From: CAVPCZ01 sp963779225
GTDB taxonomy: Bacteria; Bacteroidota; Ignavibacteria; UBA10030; UBA6906
NCBI GenBank assembly: GCA_963779225.1
Contig: CAVZWW010000003.1
Location: forward strand, 1,860,001-1,924,000
Direction of reading: 5' to 3'
DNA: 64,000 nt
This document shows positions 32,789-40,863 of the stretch, one piece after another. The position numbers and the translations under genes were made by a program. The notes beneath the pieces are model-generated. The model saw only the letters and a list, made by a program, of their open reading frames with translations, had not been told where the DNA came from and did not search any database. Each line of letters opens with the position of its first letter. The stretch's first letter is position 1.

Positions 32789-34561
32789 ATGGATGATGAG
32801 AAGAAGAATACCGTCGACATGAAGAATCAAAGCTGTCCGGGAAGGATCCCTCCGTGGATTGTTGACTTCTTTCCGCCCGTCATTCTGGGGATGCTGTTGT
32901 CCGCTTGTGCCGGGCAGATCCTCCCGGGGGGTGGGCCCGTGGATACCGAGCCGCCCCTGATCATCCGCACGTTCCCCGACAGCAATGCCGTCCGGGTGCA
33001 GACTTCCAGTGTGGAGCTGGAGTTCAGCGAATATGTCGACCGGCGGACTGTTGAAGAATCGATCTTTTTCAGTCCGTACGTCGGCCGGCTGGAATTTGAA
33101 TGGAGCGGAACGGAAGTGACGATCCGGTTTCCCGATTCACTCCGGCGGAACACCACGTATGTTGTCAACGTCGGAACCGATGTGCGGGATATCCGGGCCC
33201 AGAACCGGATGGCCCGGGGTCACACGCTCGCCTTCAGCACCGGCGATTCGATCGATCGGGGAGAAATCCGGGGACGGGTGTTCGACGAACGCCCGGAGGG
33301 CGTGATGATCTTCGCGTATCAACTGGCGAACATCAATCCTGACACGTTGAATCCCGTTTCTGTCCGGCCGGACTATATCATGCAAACAGGGACGGCCGGG
33401 GAGTTTGTGCTGTCAAGCCTCACCTTCGGTTCCTACCGGCTTATGGCGGTGCGCGATGAGTACCGTAACCTGGTCTATGACCGTGAAATCGACCAGTATG
33501 GCCTCTGGACGGATGATATTACGGTTGATGCCGGCCGGCCGGTGATGCAGGCTGTCTGGTTCCGGCTTTCGAAGGAGGATACCACGAAGCCGTTTGTATC
33601 CGGTGTGAACGCGGTTGATCAATTTCACGCGGAAGTGCGGTTTAGCGAGGCGATCGATTCGATGTCGATTCAACGTGCGGTTTTCGAGGTGACCGATACG
33701 CTGACCCTGACGCCGGTGCGCCTTGGCGCTGTGTACCAGAACATGGGGGATCTGGCGCTGGCCGGTCTGGAGACGCTCGACCCGCTGGACAGCGCGGCCA
33801 CGTACCGCCTGACCGTGCGGGGAGTCGTTGACCGTGTAGGAAACCGGCTTGACACTCTCCATGCAGCCCAGAGTTTTCCGGGGTCATCCCTCCCCGATAC
33901 GATCCGTCCCATGGTCACTGTGCGTGGCGTGACGGATAGCAGCAAGGGATACGGAACAGACATGCCCTTTGAAATCGTCTTCAGCAAGCCGGTCGGCCTC
34001 TCTTCCGCGATCGGTGGAGTGGTGATGCATGACAGTTCCTTCCGTGTTGTGCCGTCGACCCTGATCCCCCGGACGCCGGCGGAGCTTTTCCTTGTGCCGG
34101 CACAGCCGCTCAAATCGTTTGCATGGTATTCGGTTCGCGTTGTTCTTGATTCGGTGCGGGACAGCAGGGGAAGGTATTACAGGGATTCGGTGTTGGTGAT
34201 TCACCTGCAGTCGCAGGATCAGAGGACGACCGGCGTGATCCAGGGACGCATTGACGATCCGGCCGGCGCGGGGGCGGTTGTCCTGACCGTCATGAGTGTC
34301 GACCTGACTCCGCCCCGGTCTGTCGTACACCGGTTTCCTGAACCGGGGGCCTTCTCCATCGAACGGTTGCCTGAAGGAAAGTACACCCTCCAGAGTTACA
34401 GGGATCAAGACGGAAACGGCGTGTTTTCACCCGGACGTCCCTATCCGTTTACGCCGTCGGAACGCTTCGCGGTCTTTCCTGATACCGTGAAGGTCAGGGC
34501 TCGCTGGGCGATTGAGGGAGTGACGATTCAGTATCCTGGCGCCATCCAGAAGCGGCAGTGA
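32789..34561 (+). CDS. Lipoprotein with SbsA-type Ig-like domains
   Basis: The ~590-residue protein has a lipobox in ILGMLLSACAGQILPGG, so it should be lipid-anchored. After GGGPVDTEPPLIIRTFPDSN the first Big_5/SbsA Ig-like domain reads VELEFSEYVDRRTVEESIFF and ends NTTYVVNVGTDVRDIRAQNR. A similar unit (VRFSEAIDSMSIQRAVFEVT) and a third (FEIVFSKPVGLSSAIGG) follow, with a Cna-B-like strand pair at the end (GKYTLQSYRDQDGNGVFSPG). Such proteins are common in Bacteroidota/Ignavibacteriota and probably sit in the outer membrane; function is unknown. Start may be 32789 or ATG 32819. Confidence 0.75.
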   Translation: MDDEKKNTVDMKNQSCPGRIPPWIVDFFPPVILGMLLSACAGQILPGGGPVDTEPPLIIRTFPDSNAVRVQTSSVELEFSEYVDRRTVEESIFFSPYVGRLEFEWSGTEVTIRFPDSLRRNTTYVVNVGTDVRDIRAQNRMARGHTLAFSTGDSIDRGEIRGRVFDERPEGVMIFAYQLANINPDTLNPVSVRPDYIMQTGTAGEFVLSSLTFGSYRLMAVRDEYRNLVYDREIDQYGLWTDDITVDAGRPVMQAVWFRLSKEDTTKPFVSGVNAVDQFHAEVRFSEAIDSMSIQRAVFEVTDTLTLTPVRLGAVYQNMGDLALAGLETLDPLDSAATYRLTVRGVVDRVGNRLDTLHAAQSFPGSSLPDTIRPMVTVRGVTDSSKGYGTDMPFEIVFSKPVGLSSAIGGVVMHDSSFRVVPSTLIPRTPAELFLVPAQPLKSFAWYSVRVVLDSVRDSRGRYYRDSVLVIHLQSQDQRTTGVIQGRIDDPAGAGAVVLTVMSVDLTPPRSVVHRFPEPGAFSIERLPEGKYTLQSYRDQDGNGVFSPGRPYPFTPSERFAVFPDTVKVRARWAIEGVTIQYPGAIQKRQ

Positions 34562-34569
34562 CAACCCGC

Positions 34570-34596
34570 CCTGCACTACGCCGGCGCCCGTGCAGG
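34570..34596. terminator. Weak hairpin between convergent lipoprotein genes
   Basis: CCTGCAC and GTGCAGG pair (7 bp) across a 13-base loop just after the Ig-like lipoprotein stop. No T-run follows. Position between converging genes is the main support. Confidence 0.3.
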
Positions 34597-34672
34597 TGTG
34601 AAGTTTATGAACGACCGCGTGGTGATTTCTGAGCGGGCGTCGTGCGTGCGCGGGGAGATCCTCAGGAGAGTC

Positions 34673-35203
34673 TTACTTCGGAACGGTCTCCGGAGGAGCT
34701 GTAACGATCGGTTTTTTGGGGGGGTGTTTGTAGATCCGCTGTGGCACGGCCCAGCAATCGTTATGCCCCTGCTCCGAAAGCACTCGGGCAAACCGGTCGG
34801 CTTCGAGGCGTGTGGCGAAGTTGCCTGCACGGATTTTGTACGAAGGCGATTCGTATTCCAGGTAGAACCACTCGCCCGGAACAAGAAGCTCCATATCCGC
34901 TTTCTTAGCGCGCGCCTCGTCGATGCTCGTTGAAGAAAACACCTGCACACGGTATCCCTGAATCATGTCGAGTGACGCCGGCTCGGCGGGTTCAAAGGGG
35001 ACCACAACACCGGATGTTTCGGGTGTGGAAAGCACGGGCACGATTTCTTTCTCACCCTTCGGGTCATGGTCCGAAGGCGTGAAGGAGGCCTCGAAAGCCC
35101 TCACGTCATCCTCCTTCGACGGAGCCCGCTCGGTTGATGTCTGGCGGGTGGAGCTGCATCCGGCGATAGACAGTACCGCAACCCCGAGTAACAATCCGCG
35201 CAT
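34673..35203 (-). CDS. SPOR-domain lipoprotein
   Basis: The 176-residue protein begins MRGLLLGVAVLSIAGCSSTR, a clear lipoprotein signal. A Glu/Pro-rich linker leads to a C-terminal SPOR domain (GYRVQVFSSTSIDEARAKKA, YKIRAGNFATRLEADRFARV). SPOR domains bind denuded glycan strands at division sites. It follows a second SPOR lipoprotein by 2 bases; the two are similar in plan but differ in sequence. Confidence 0.82.
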   Translation of the reverse strand: MRGLLLGVAVLSIAGCSSTRQTSTERAPSKEDDVRAFEASFTPSDHDPKGEKEIVPVLSTPETSGVVVPFEPAEPASLDMIQGYRVQVFSSTSIDEARAKKADMELLVPGEWFYLEYESPSYKIRAGNFATRLEADRFARVLSEQGHNDCWAVPQRIYKHPPKKPIVTAPPETVPK

Positions 35204-35205
35204 GG

Positions 35206-35667
35206 TTATCTCTTCAGTTGGACCACCCAGGAGTCTCTGTAATCCTGCGGGTACCCGGTTTGCATTTTGACCAGAAATTCATGGGCCGCATCGCGGGTCT
35301 CAAAAAAGCCGATGCGGATCTGATACAGTCCCATTCGCGCGGTGTAATCGTTCAGCACGGGAAGATGATAACGCTCGCGCGCAAGGTTCTGGACGACACT
35401 GGCATTTTGCGGATCCTGGAACGCGCCGATCTGGATCATGAAGCGGACGTCGGGGTTTGCCAGGCCGGAGTCGATGGCTGTTTCAAGTTCCGATTCGCGA
35501 GTGGCGATAACCGTGTCCGTTTGGGTTTCAAAACGGGGTGGTTGCGGGGGTGGGGCCGGATCCGGAAGCACGACGGGAGCCTGTTCCTCCTGTTGCGCCT
35601 TCTCCGCGGAGCCGCATCCCGCCAGAAGCAGGAAACAGATTGCGGAAGAAATCCGGGATGCAGTCAC
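35206..35667 (-). CDS. SPOR-domain lipoprotein
   Basis: About 153 residues with a lipobox (FLLLAGCGSAEKA), a Pro-rich linker (PDPAPPPQPPRF) and a C-terminal SPOR domain (RFMIQIGAFQDPQNASVV, GLYQIRIGFFETRDAAHEFL). GTG 35667 was preferred over GTG 35673 because GGAGG then has a normal spacing. The gene follows deoC by 21 bases and is probably co-transcribed with it, although the functions look unrelated. Confidence 0.8.
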   Translation of the reverse strand: MTASRISSAICFLLLAGCGSAEKAQQEEQAPVVLPDPAPPPQPPRFETQTDTVIATRESELETAIDSGLANPDVRFMIQIGAFQDPQNASVVQNLARERYHLPVLNDYTARMGLYQIRIGFFETRDAAHEFLVKMQTGYPQDYRDSWVVQLKR

Positions 35668-35688
35668 TGGCACCTCCGATGAACGTTG

Positions 35689-36570
35689 TCAGTACGAGCG
35701 TTCCGGTCCCCCGGTATAGCCCCCCACGATTTTCACACTTGCGCTGGCGCCTATCCGATCGGCGCCGCTGGCCACCATGGCGAGGGCGTCTTCGCGGCTG
35801 CGGACGCCCCCGGATGCTTTCACCCCCATTGCCGAACCGACCACCCGGCGCATCAGTGCGATGTCGCCCGCGGTTGCTCCTCCTTTGCCGAATCCTGTCG
35901 AGGTCTTTACGAAATCCGCGCCGGCTTTTTTTGCCAGCAAACAGCCCTTGACCTTTTCCTCGTCGTTGAGCAGCCCGGTCTCCAGGATCACCTTCGTGAG
36001 AGTACTCGAGCGGCGGGCAGCGGCCACGACACCGGCGATATCCTGTTCCACATACCGGTGATCCCCGCTCTTCAGCATGCCCACGTTGATCACCATATCC
36101 ACCTCCTGTGCACCGTCCCTGATGGCCTGCTCGGCCTCGAAGGCTTTTGAAGCGGAAGACGTCGCGCCCAGCGGGAAACCGACCACCGTACACACACGGA
36201 CGGGAGAACCGCGAAGGAGCGTTGAGCAGAGCGGGACATAACCCGCGTTCACGCACACACTTGCAAAACTGTATCTCCGGGCTTCCTTGCAGAGCTGTTC
36301 GATCTCTCCGGGGGTCGCCTCCGCTTTGAGCATGGTGTGGTCGATCAAACGGGCAAGGTCAGGTGCAATGCCGCCGGCCCGCTCGACGCCTGCGCCGGAG
36401 GTGATGCGCTCGGCGCCATGATCCACGATGCACCGCACACCATCGGGGTTGTGTATGACACAGAGCCCGTCCGTGCACACGCCGTCTTCACATGTCCGTC
36501 CCGGCGCAACTGTCCGTAACTTCTCGGCGACAACCTGTCGCACGATGCGGTCGATGGTCTGGCGGTCCAT
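35689..36570 (-). CDS. deoC: Deoxyribose-phosphate aldolase with an unusual N-terminal extension
   Basis: The core (from about residue 72, LARLIDHTMLKAEATP) is a normal DeoC: SFASVCVNAGYVPLC, VVGFPLGATSSASK, the Schiff-base lysine in ADFVKTSTGFGKGGAT and VKASGGVRSREDA. It splits 2-deoxyribose-5-phosphate to glyceraldehyde-3-phosphate and acetaldehyde. The first ~70 residues are extra: an amphipathic helix (MDRQTIDRIVRQVVAEKL) and a cysteine cluster CEDGVCTDGLC. Total length 293 compares with ~220-260 usually. The ATG lies 7 bases after a promoter -7 element. Confidence 0.9.
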   Translation of the reverse strand: MDRQTIDRIVRQVVAEKLRTVAPGRTCEDGVCTDGLCVIHNPDGVRCIVDHGAERITSGAGVERAGGIAPDLARLIDHTMLKAEATPGEIEQLCKEARRYSFASVCVNAGYVPLCSTLLRGSPVRVCTVVGFPLGATSSASKAFEAEQAIRDGAQEVDMVINVGMLKSGDHRYVEQDIAGVVAAARRSSTLTKVILETGLLNDEEKVKGCLLAKKAGADFVKTSTGFGKGGATAGDIALMRRVVGSAMGVKASGGVRSREDALAMVASGADRIGASASVKIVGGYTGGPERSY

Positions 36571-36577
36571 AGAGTCT

Positions 36578-36605
36578 AATATAGTCGAATGGCTGGAATA
36601 TGCAA
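36578..36605 (-). promoter_or_regulatory. Bacteroidetes-type promoter for deoC, placed at the start codon
   Basis: Minus-strand TTG (36605-36603), 19 bases, TATATT (36583-36578). The deoC ATG begins 7 bases later at 36570, predicting a leaderless or nearly leaderless mRNA. Confidence 0.55.
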
Positions 36606-36620
36606 TATGGAAAGGGCCCG

Positions 36621-38042
36621 CTAGGGGTCCAGGAAAATCTTCCCCGGATTCAAAATGCCCAGCGGGTCAAACGCACGCTTGACTTCCCGCATCAGGCGCA
36701 ACTCCACCGGGGAGAGCGCGATGGGCAGATACGGCCGCTGGGTATAGCCGATGCCGTGTTCCGCTGAAACCGTTCCGCCCAGACTCACCGTCAGCCGGAA
36801 GATCTCCCGGATGGCGGGGTCGATGACCCGGTTCCATGATTCTTCCTCCAGACGGTCCCTCAGGAGATTCACATGGACATTGCCGTCGCCTGCATGTCCG
36901 TAGCAGATCGAAGTGATGCCATACCGGGCGCAGATTTCCTTGACCCCGCCCACCAGTTGAGGGAGGTTCGCACGGGGAACGACAGTGTCTTCCTCCCGGT
37001 AGGCGGAGATGGATTTTACCGCTTCGCCGATGCCACGGCGGAGCGCCCACACTTCCTCAATTTTCGCCCGGTCTTCGGCGAGCAGAATGTCCGCCGCGTG
37101 ATGCCCCTCGACGACTTCCGCAATACTCTGGACGTCCGCGTTCAGCGGCTCCTCGTGCTGCCCGTCGACTTCGATGAACAGCTGCGCGGCCGCTCCGCTG
37201 TTAGGGAAGTTCTTCCCCTGACGGTCGATCGCAGCCTGCACGGCGGATTGTTCGAGGAACTCCAGGGCGGAGGGCGTTATGCCTCGCTGGAAGATGCCGG
37301 CGACGGCCGAAGCGGCGTCGTCCAGCGTGTTGAATGCCACGAGAACAACCTTCCGGTGGCGCGGCAACGGGATCAGGCGGAGTATCACTTTTGTGATCAC
37401 CGCAAGTGTCCCTTCGCTTCCGACGATCAATTGTGTGAGATTGTACCCCGATACATTTTTCAGGACGCGCGCACCGGTTGTGAACACCTCGCCGTTGGGC
37501 AGGACCGCCTCAATGCCCAGCACGTAGTCTTTTGTGACTCCGTACTTCACCGCGTGCGGCCCGCCGGCGCATTCCGCAAGGTTACCGCCGATGTGGCAGC
37601 TCCCGCGCGACGCCGGGTCGGGGGGATAGTACAGTCCGCGCTGTTCCACCTCTTCCTGCAATTTCTGCGTGATGACGCCGGGCTCCACCACGACCTGCAG
37701 GTTCTGTTCATCCAGCTCGAGAATGCTGTTGAAGCGCTCGAGCGAGAGGCAGATGCCCCCGTGAACAGGAAGCGCGCCTCCCGAAAGCCCGGTCCCGCCC
37801 GCCCGCGGCGTCACCGGCAACCGAAACGCGGTGGCGAGTTTCATGATCTCCGCCACCTGAGCCGTTGTGCGTGGTTTGACCACGATGTCGGGAGGGAACA
37901 CCAGGTCTTCGGTTTCATCTTTGCCGTGCAGCTGCAGGGCCTCTGCGTCCGTCAGGATGTACTCCTCTCCCACGATTGCTGCAAGAGCGGATCGGACGGA
38001 TGGGTGGATGGCGTGTCGTAATCCGGGGGCGTGTTCGATCAC
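36621..38042 (-). CDS. FAD-linked 2-hydroxyacid oxidase (GlcD/D-lactate dehydrogenase-like)
   Basis: The 473-residue protein has the PCMH/VAO-type FAD domain (VKPRTTAQVAEIMKLATAFR, VTPRAGGTGLSGGALPVHGG, DPASRGSCHIGGNLAECAGG) and the FAD-oxidase C-terminal domain ending HGIGYTQRPYLP and LDPLGILNPGKIF-type sequence (RAFDPLGILNPGKIFLDP). Members oxidise glycolate or D-lactate and pass electrons to quinone or a partner Fe-S subunit; none is adjacent. The start overlaps the valS stop by four bases (ATGA). Confidence 0.87.
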   Translation of the reverse strand: MIEHAPGLRHAIHPSVRSALAAIVGEEYILTDAEALQLHGKDETEDLVFPPDIVVKPRTTAQVAEIMKLATAFRLPVTPRAGGTGLSGGALPVHGGICLSLERFNSILELDEQNLQVVVEPGVITQKLQEEVEQRGLYYPPDPASRGSCHIGGNLAECAGGPHAVKYGVTKDYVLGIEAVLPNGEVFTTGARVLKNVSGYNLTQLIVGSEGTLAVITKVILRLIPLPRHRKVVLVAFNTLDDAASAVAGIFQRGITPSALEFLEQSAVQAAIDRQGKNFPNSGAAAQLFIEVDGQHEEPLNADVQSIAEVVEGHHAADILLAEDRAKIEEVWALRRGIGEAVKSISAYREEDTVVPRANLPQLVGGVKEICARYGITSICYGHAGDGNVHVNLLRDRLEEESWNRVIDPAIREIFRLTVSLGGTVSAEHGIGYTQRPYLPIALSPVELRLMREVKRAFDPLGILNPGKIFLDP

Positions 38043-40810
38043 GATTTCAGCATCTCGATGTTTCTCTCCAGCTTCTCAATGGTGTGGGCGAAGGTTTCGA
38101 GTTTTTCCCTTTCCCTGTCCACCACATCCTTCGGCGCTCTTTCCATAAAACTCTTGTTGCTCAGTTTCCGCTGGACGCCGGTCAACATCGCTGCGATCCG
38201 GTCGATCTCCTTCTGCAGGCGGGCACCCTCGACGTCGATGTCGATCAACCCCTCCAGGGGAACAAAGAGCTCCACATAGTCCACAACGGCGCTGGCGGAA
38301 AGCCGCGGCCGTCCGTGGGTGTCAAGAAACACGAGCGATTTGACGCGGGCGAGACGCTGGAGATATCCTTCGTACCGGCGGACGCTTTCGGCCGTATGCG
38401 CCTGGGCCGGCCGCATGACCAGCGTGATCTCCTTCGACGGCGGAATGCCCATCTCGCTGCGGAGCGTGCGGAGGGTCTCAATAACTTTCTGCACAAAATC
38501 CATCTCGGTTTCCACCGCGGTGTCAATCTTCTGCGCATCGGCGGCCATCAGCCGTGAGTGCATGATCGTCTGCAACGGCTCACGGCTTCGCATGTTCTGC
38601 CAGAGCTCTTCCGTCACGAAAGGCATCAGGGGATGCAGCAGACGCAACGCGGCGTCGTACACATCCAGCGCGCGCGTTACCACGGCCTGCTTGACCTCCT
38701 GCTGTTCGTTGCCGTAGAGGCGCGATTTCACCATCTCCAGGTACCAGTCGCAGTAATCATGCCAGAAGAAATCATAGACCGTCTTCGATACCCTGTTGAT
38801 GTCGAAATCCTGCAGCGCCGCGTTCACCCCAGCGGCGGTGGAATGGAACCGGGAGAGAATCCAGCGATCGGCCAGATCAAGAAATTCCTCATTGCACCGG
38901 TTGAGGTCTGTTCCGGCTCCCGGCGCCTCGCCCACCTGATCGCGGTTCATCAACAGGAACCGTCCCGCATTCCAGATCTTGTTCGCGAAGTTCCGGCCGA
39001 TTTCGTTCTTTTCGCGCGCGTACAGAATATCCTGCCCGAGAGGGGCAAGATAGAGAATCGTGAAACGGACCGCATCGGCACCGTACTCCGCGATCAAATC
39101 CAGGGGTTCAGGGGAGTTGCCGAGCGACTTGGACATCTTCCGCCCCTTGTCGTCGCGCACGAGGCTGGTGAAGTACACATCGCGGAAAGGGACGTTGCCC
39201 GCCGGGTCTGTATTTCCCGTGAAGCTCGGCCCGAATTTCAAACCCGCCATGATCATGCGCGCGACCCAGAAGAAGATGATGTCGGGCGCGGTGACAAGGG
39301 TGTCGGTCGGGTAGAAGTAACGGAGATCGTCCGCCGTGCCGAGTCTGTCTTGCGACGGCCAGTCGAGCACCGAGAAAGGCCAGAGCCAGGAAGAAAACCA
39401 GGTATCCAGAACATCTGCGTCCTGTTGGAGATTGGTGCCGCCGCACCGCGGACATGCCGGAGGCGTCACACGGCTCACGATCGGGTCGGGACATCCCGAC
39501 GCTCCGTCCGCCCCCTGACAGTACCATACGGGAATCCTGTGCCCCCACCAGAGCTGGCGGGAGATACACCAGTCGCGGATGTTTGACATCCAGTGTTGAT
39601 ACACCTTCGTCCAGCGGTCCGGGTAGAACCTGATGGTGCCGTTTTGCACCACTTCCATCGCCGGTTCAGCCAGCGGCTTCATCTTCACAAACCACTGATC
39701 AGAGAGGTACGGTTCGATGACCGTGTCGCACCGGTAGCAATGACCGACGCTGTGAACATGGTCCTCGGTTTTGAGGAGCAACCCTTCCTTTTCAAGATCC
39801 TCCAGGATCTGCCGGCGGGCGTCATACCGGTCCATCCCGCGGTATTTCCTGGGCACACTCTCGTTGAGTCTGGCGGAGATGTCCAGAACGTTGATCTGTT
39901 CGAGGTTGTGCCGCTGCCCGATCCAGTAGTCGTTCGGGTCGTGAGCGGGTGTGACCTTGACCATTCCCGTTCCGAAGGTCGGATCCACAAAATCATCCGC
40001 GATGATGGAGATCTCCCGTTCGGTCAACGGCAGAAGGGCTTTCCGGCCGACGAGGCGCGTATACCGCTCGTCTTTCGGGTTCACTGCGACGGCGGTATCC
40101 CCGAGCATGGTTTCCGGACGGGTTGTGGCCACAACCAGGAACTTCTTTGTCGGCGCCGATGTGGTTTTTCCGAGGATGGGGTATTTGATATAATAGAGCT
40201 TCCCCTTGTGCTCCGCATAGTTCACTTCGTCGTCGCTGATCGCCGTGTGGTCTTTCGGGCACCAGTTGACGATATACTTGCCACGGTAGATCAAGCCCTC
40301 TTCGAAAAGCCGGACAAACACCTCACGTACAGCGCAAGAAAGCGTCTCGTCCATCGTGAACCGCTCACGCTCCCAGTCGCACGATGTCCCCAGCGTCCGC
40401 AACTGCTTGATGATCACGCCCCCGTATTGCCTGCGCCACTCCCAGACCTTCTCGATGAACTTCTCGCGGCCCAGGTCATGCCGGGTCTTCCCCTCCTTCA
40501 TCAGCGCCCGTTCGACGACGTTCTGGGTGGCAATCCCGGCATGATCCGTGCCCGGTATCCAGCAGGCTTCGTATCCCGTCATCCTCTTGAACCTGATGAA
40601 GGCATCCTGCAACGTGTTGTTGAGGATGTGCCCCATGTGGAGCACACCGGTGATATTCGGCGGGGGAATGACGACGGTGTAGGGTTTCTTATCCGGGTTG
40701 ACGCGGGCACGAAAGAGATGGTTCTTCTCCCAGAAGTCATACCATTTCGCTTCGACTTCTTTGGGATTGTAGACTTTTGCGAGTGTAGAAGGTTGTAGGG
40801 GTTCGGACAA
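38039..40810 (-). CDS. valS: Valyl-tRNA synthetase
   Basis: The 923-residue class-I synthetase shows the HIGH motif as HMGH in PNITGVLHMGHILNNTLQD, WIPGTDHAGIATQNVVER, the editing domain region ATTRPETMLGDTAVAVNP and the KMSKS loop in GRKMSKSLGNSPEPLD. A C-terminal coiled coil follows (EGARLQKEIDRIAAM, REREKLETFAHTIEKLE), a feature that separates ValRS from IleRS. No ATG is available near the N-terminus; translation must start at TTG 40810, with GGAG about 9 bases upstream. Confidence 0.96.
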   Translation of the reverse strand: MSEPLQPSTLAKVYNPKEVEAKWYDFWEKNHLFRARVNPDKKPYTVVIPPPNITGVLHMGHILNNTLQDAFIRFKRMTGYEACWIPGTDHAGIATQNVVERALMKEGKTRHDLGREKFIEKVWEWRRQYGGVIIKQLRTLGTSCDWERERFTMDETLSCAVREVFVRLFEEGLIYRGKYIVNWCPKDHTAISDDEVNYAEHKGKLYYIKYPILGKTTSAPTKKFLVVATTRPETMLGDTAVAVNPKDERYTRLVGRKALLPLTEREISIIADDFVDPTFGTGMVKVTPAHDPNDYWIGQRHNLEQINVLDISARLNESVPRKYRGMDRYDARRQILEDLEKEGLLLKTEDHVHSVGHCYRCDTVIEPYLSDQWFVKMKPLAEPAMEVVQNGTIRFYPDRWTKVYQHWMSNIRDWCISRQLWWGHRIPVWYCQGADGASGCPDPIVSRVTPPACPRCGGTNLQQDADVLDTWFSSWLWPFSVLDWPSQDRLGTADDLRYFYPTDTLVTAPDIIFFWVARMIMAGLKFGPSFTGNTDPAGNVPFRDVYFTSLVRDDKGRKMSKSLGNSPEPLDLIAEYGADAVRFTILYLAPLGQDILYAREKNEIGRNFANKIWNAGRFLLMNRDQVGEAPGAGTDLNRCNEEFLDLADRWILSRFHSTAAGVNAALQDFDINRVSKTVYDFFWHDYCDWYLEMVKSRLYGNEQQEVKQAVVTRALDVYDAALRLLHPLMPFVTEELWQNMRSREPLQTIMHSRLMAADAQKIDTAVETEMDFVQKVIETLRTLRSEMGIPPSKEITLVMRPAQAHTAESVRRYEGYLQRLARVKSLVFLDTHGRPRLSASAVVDYVELFVPLEGLIDIDVEGARLQKEIDRIAAMLTGVQRKLSNKSFMERAPKDVVDREREKLETFAHTIEKLERNIEMLKS

Positions 40811-40863
40811 GCACTACTCCAGGGGGTTGTGGCAATCAACGCATATGGGGGGTGTCAGAGTGG

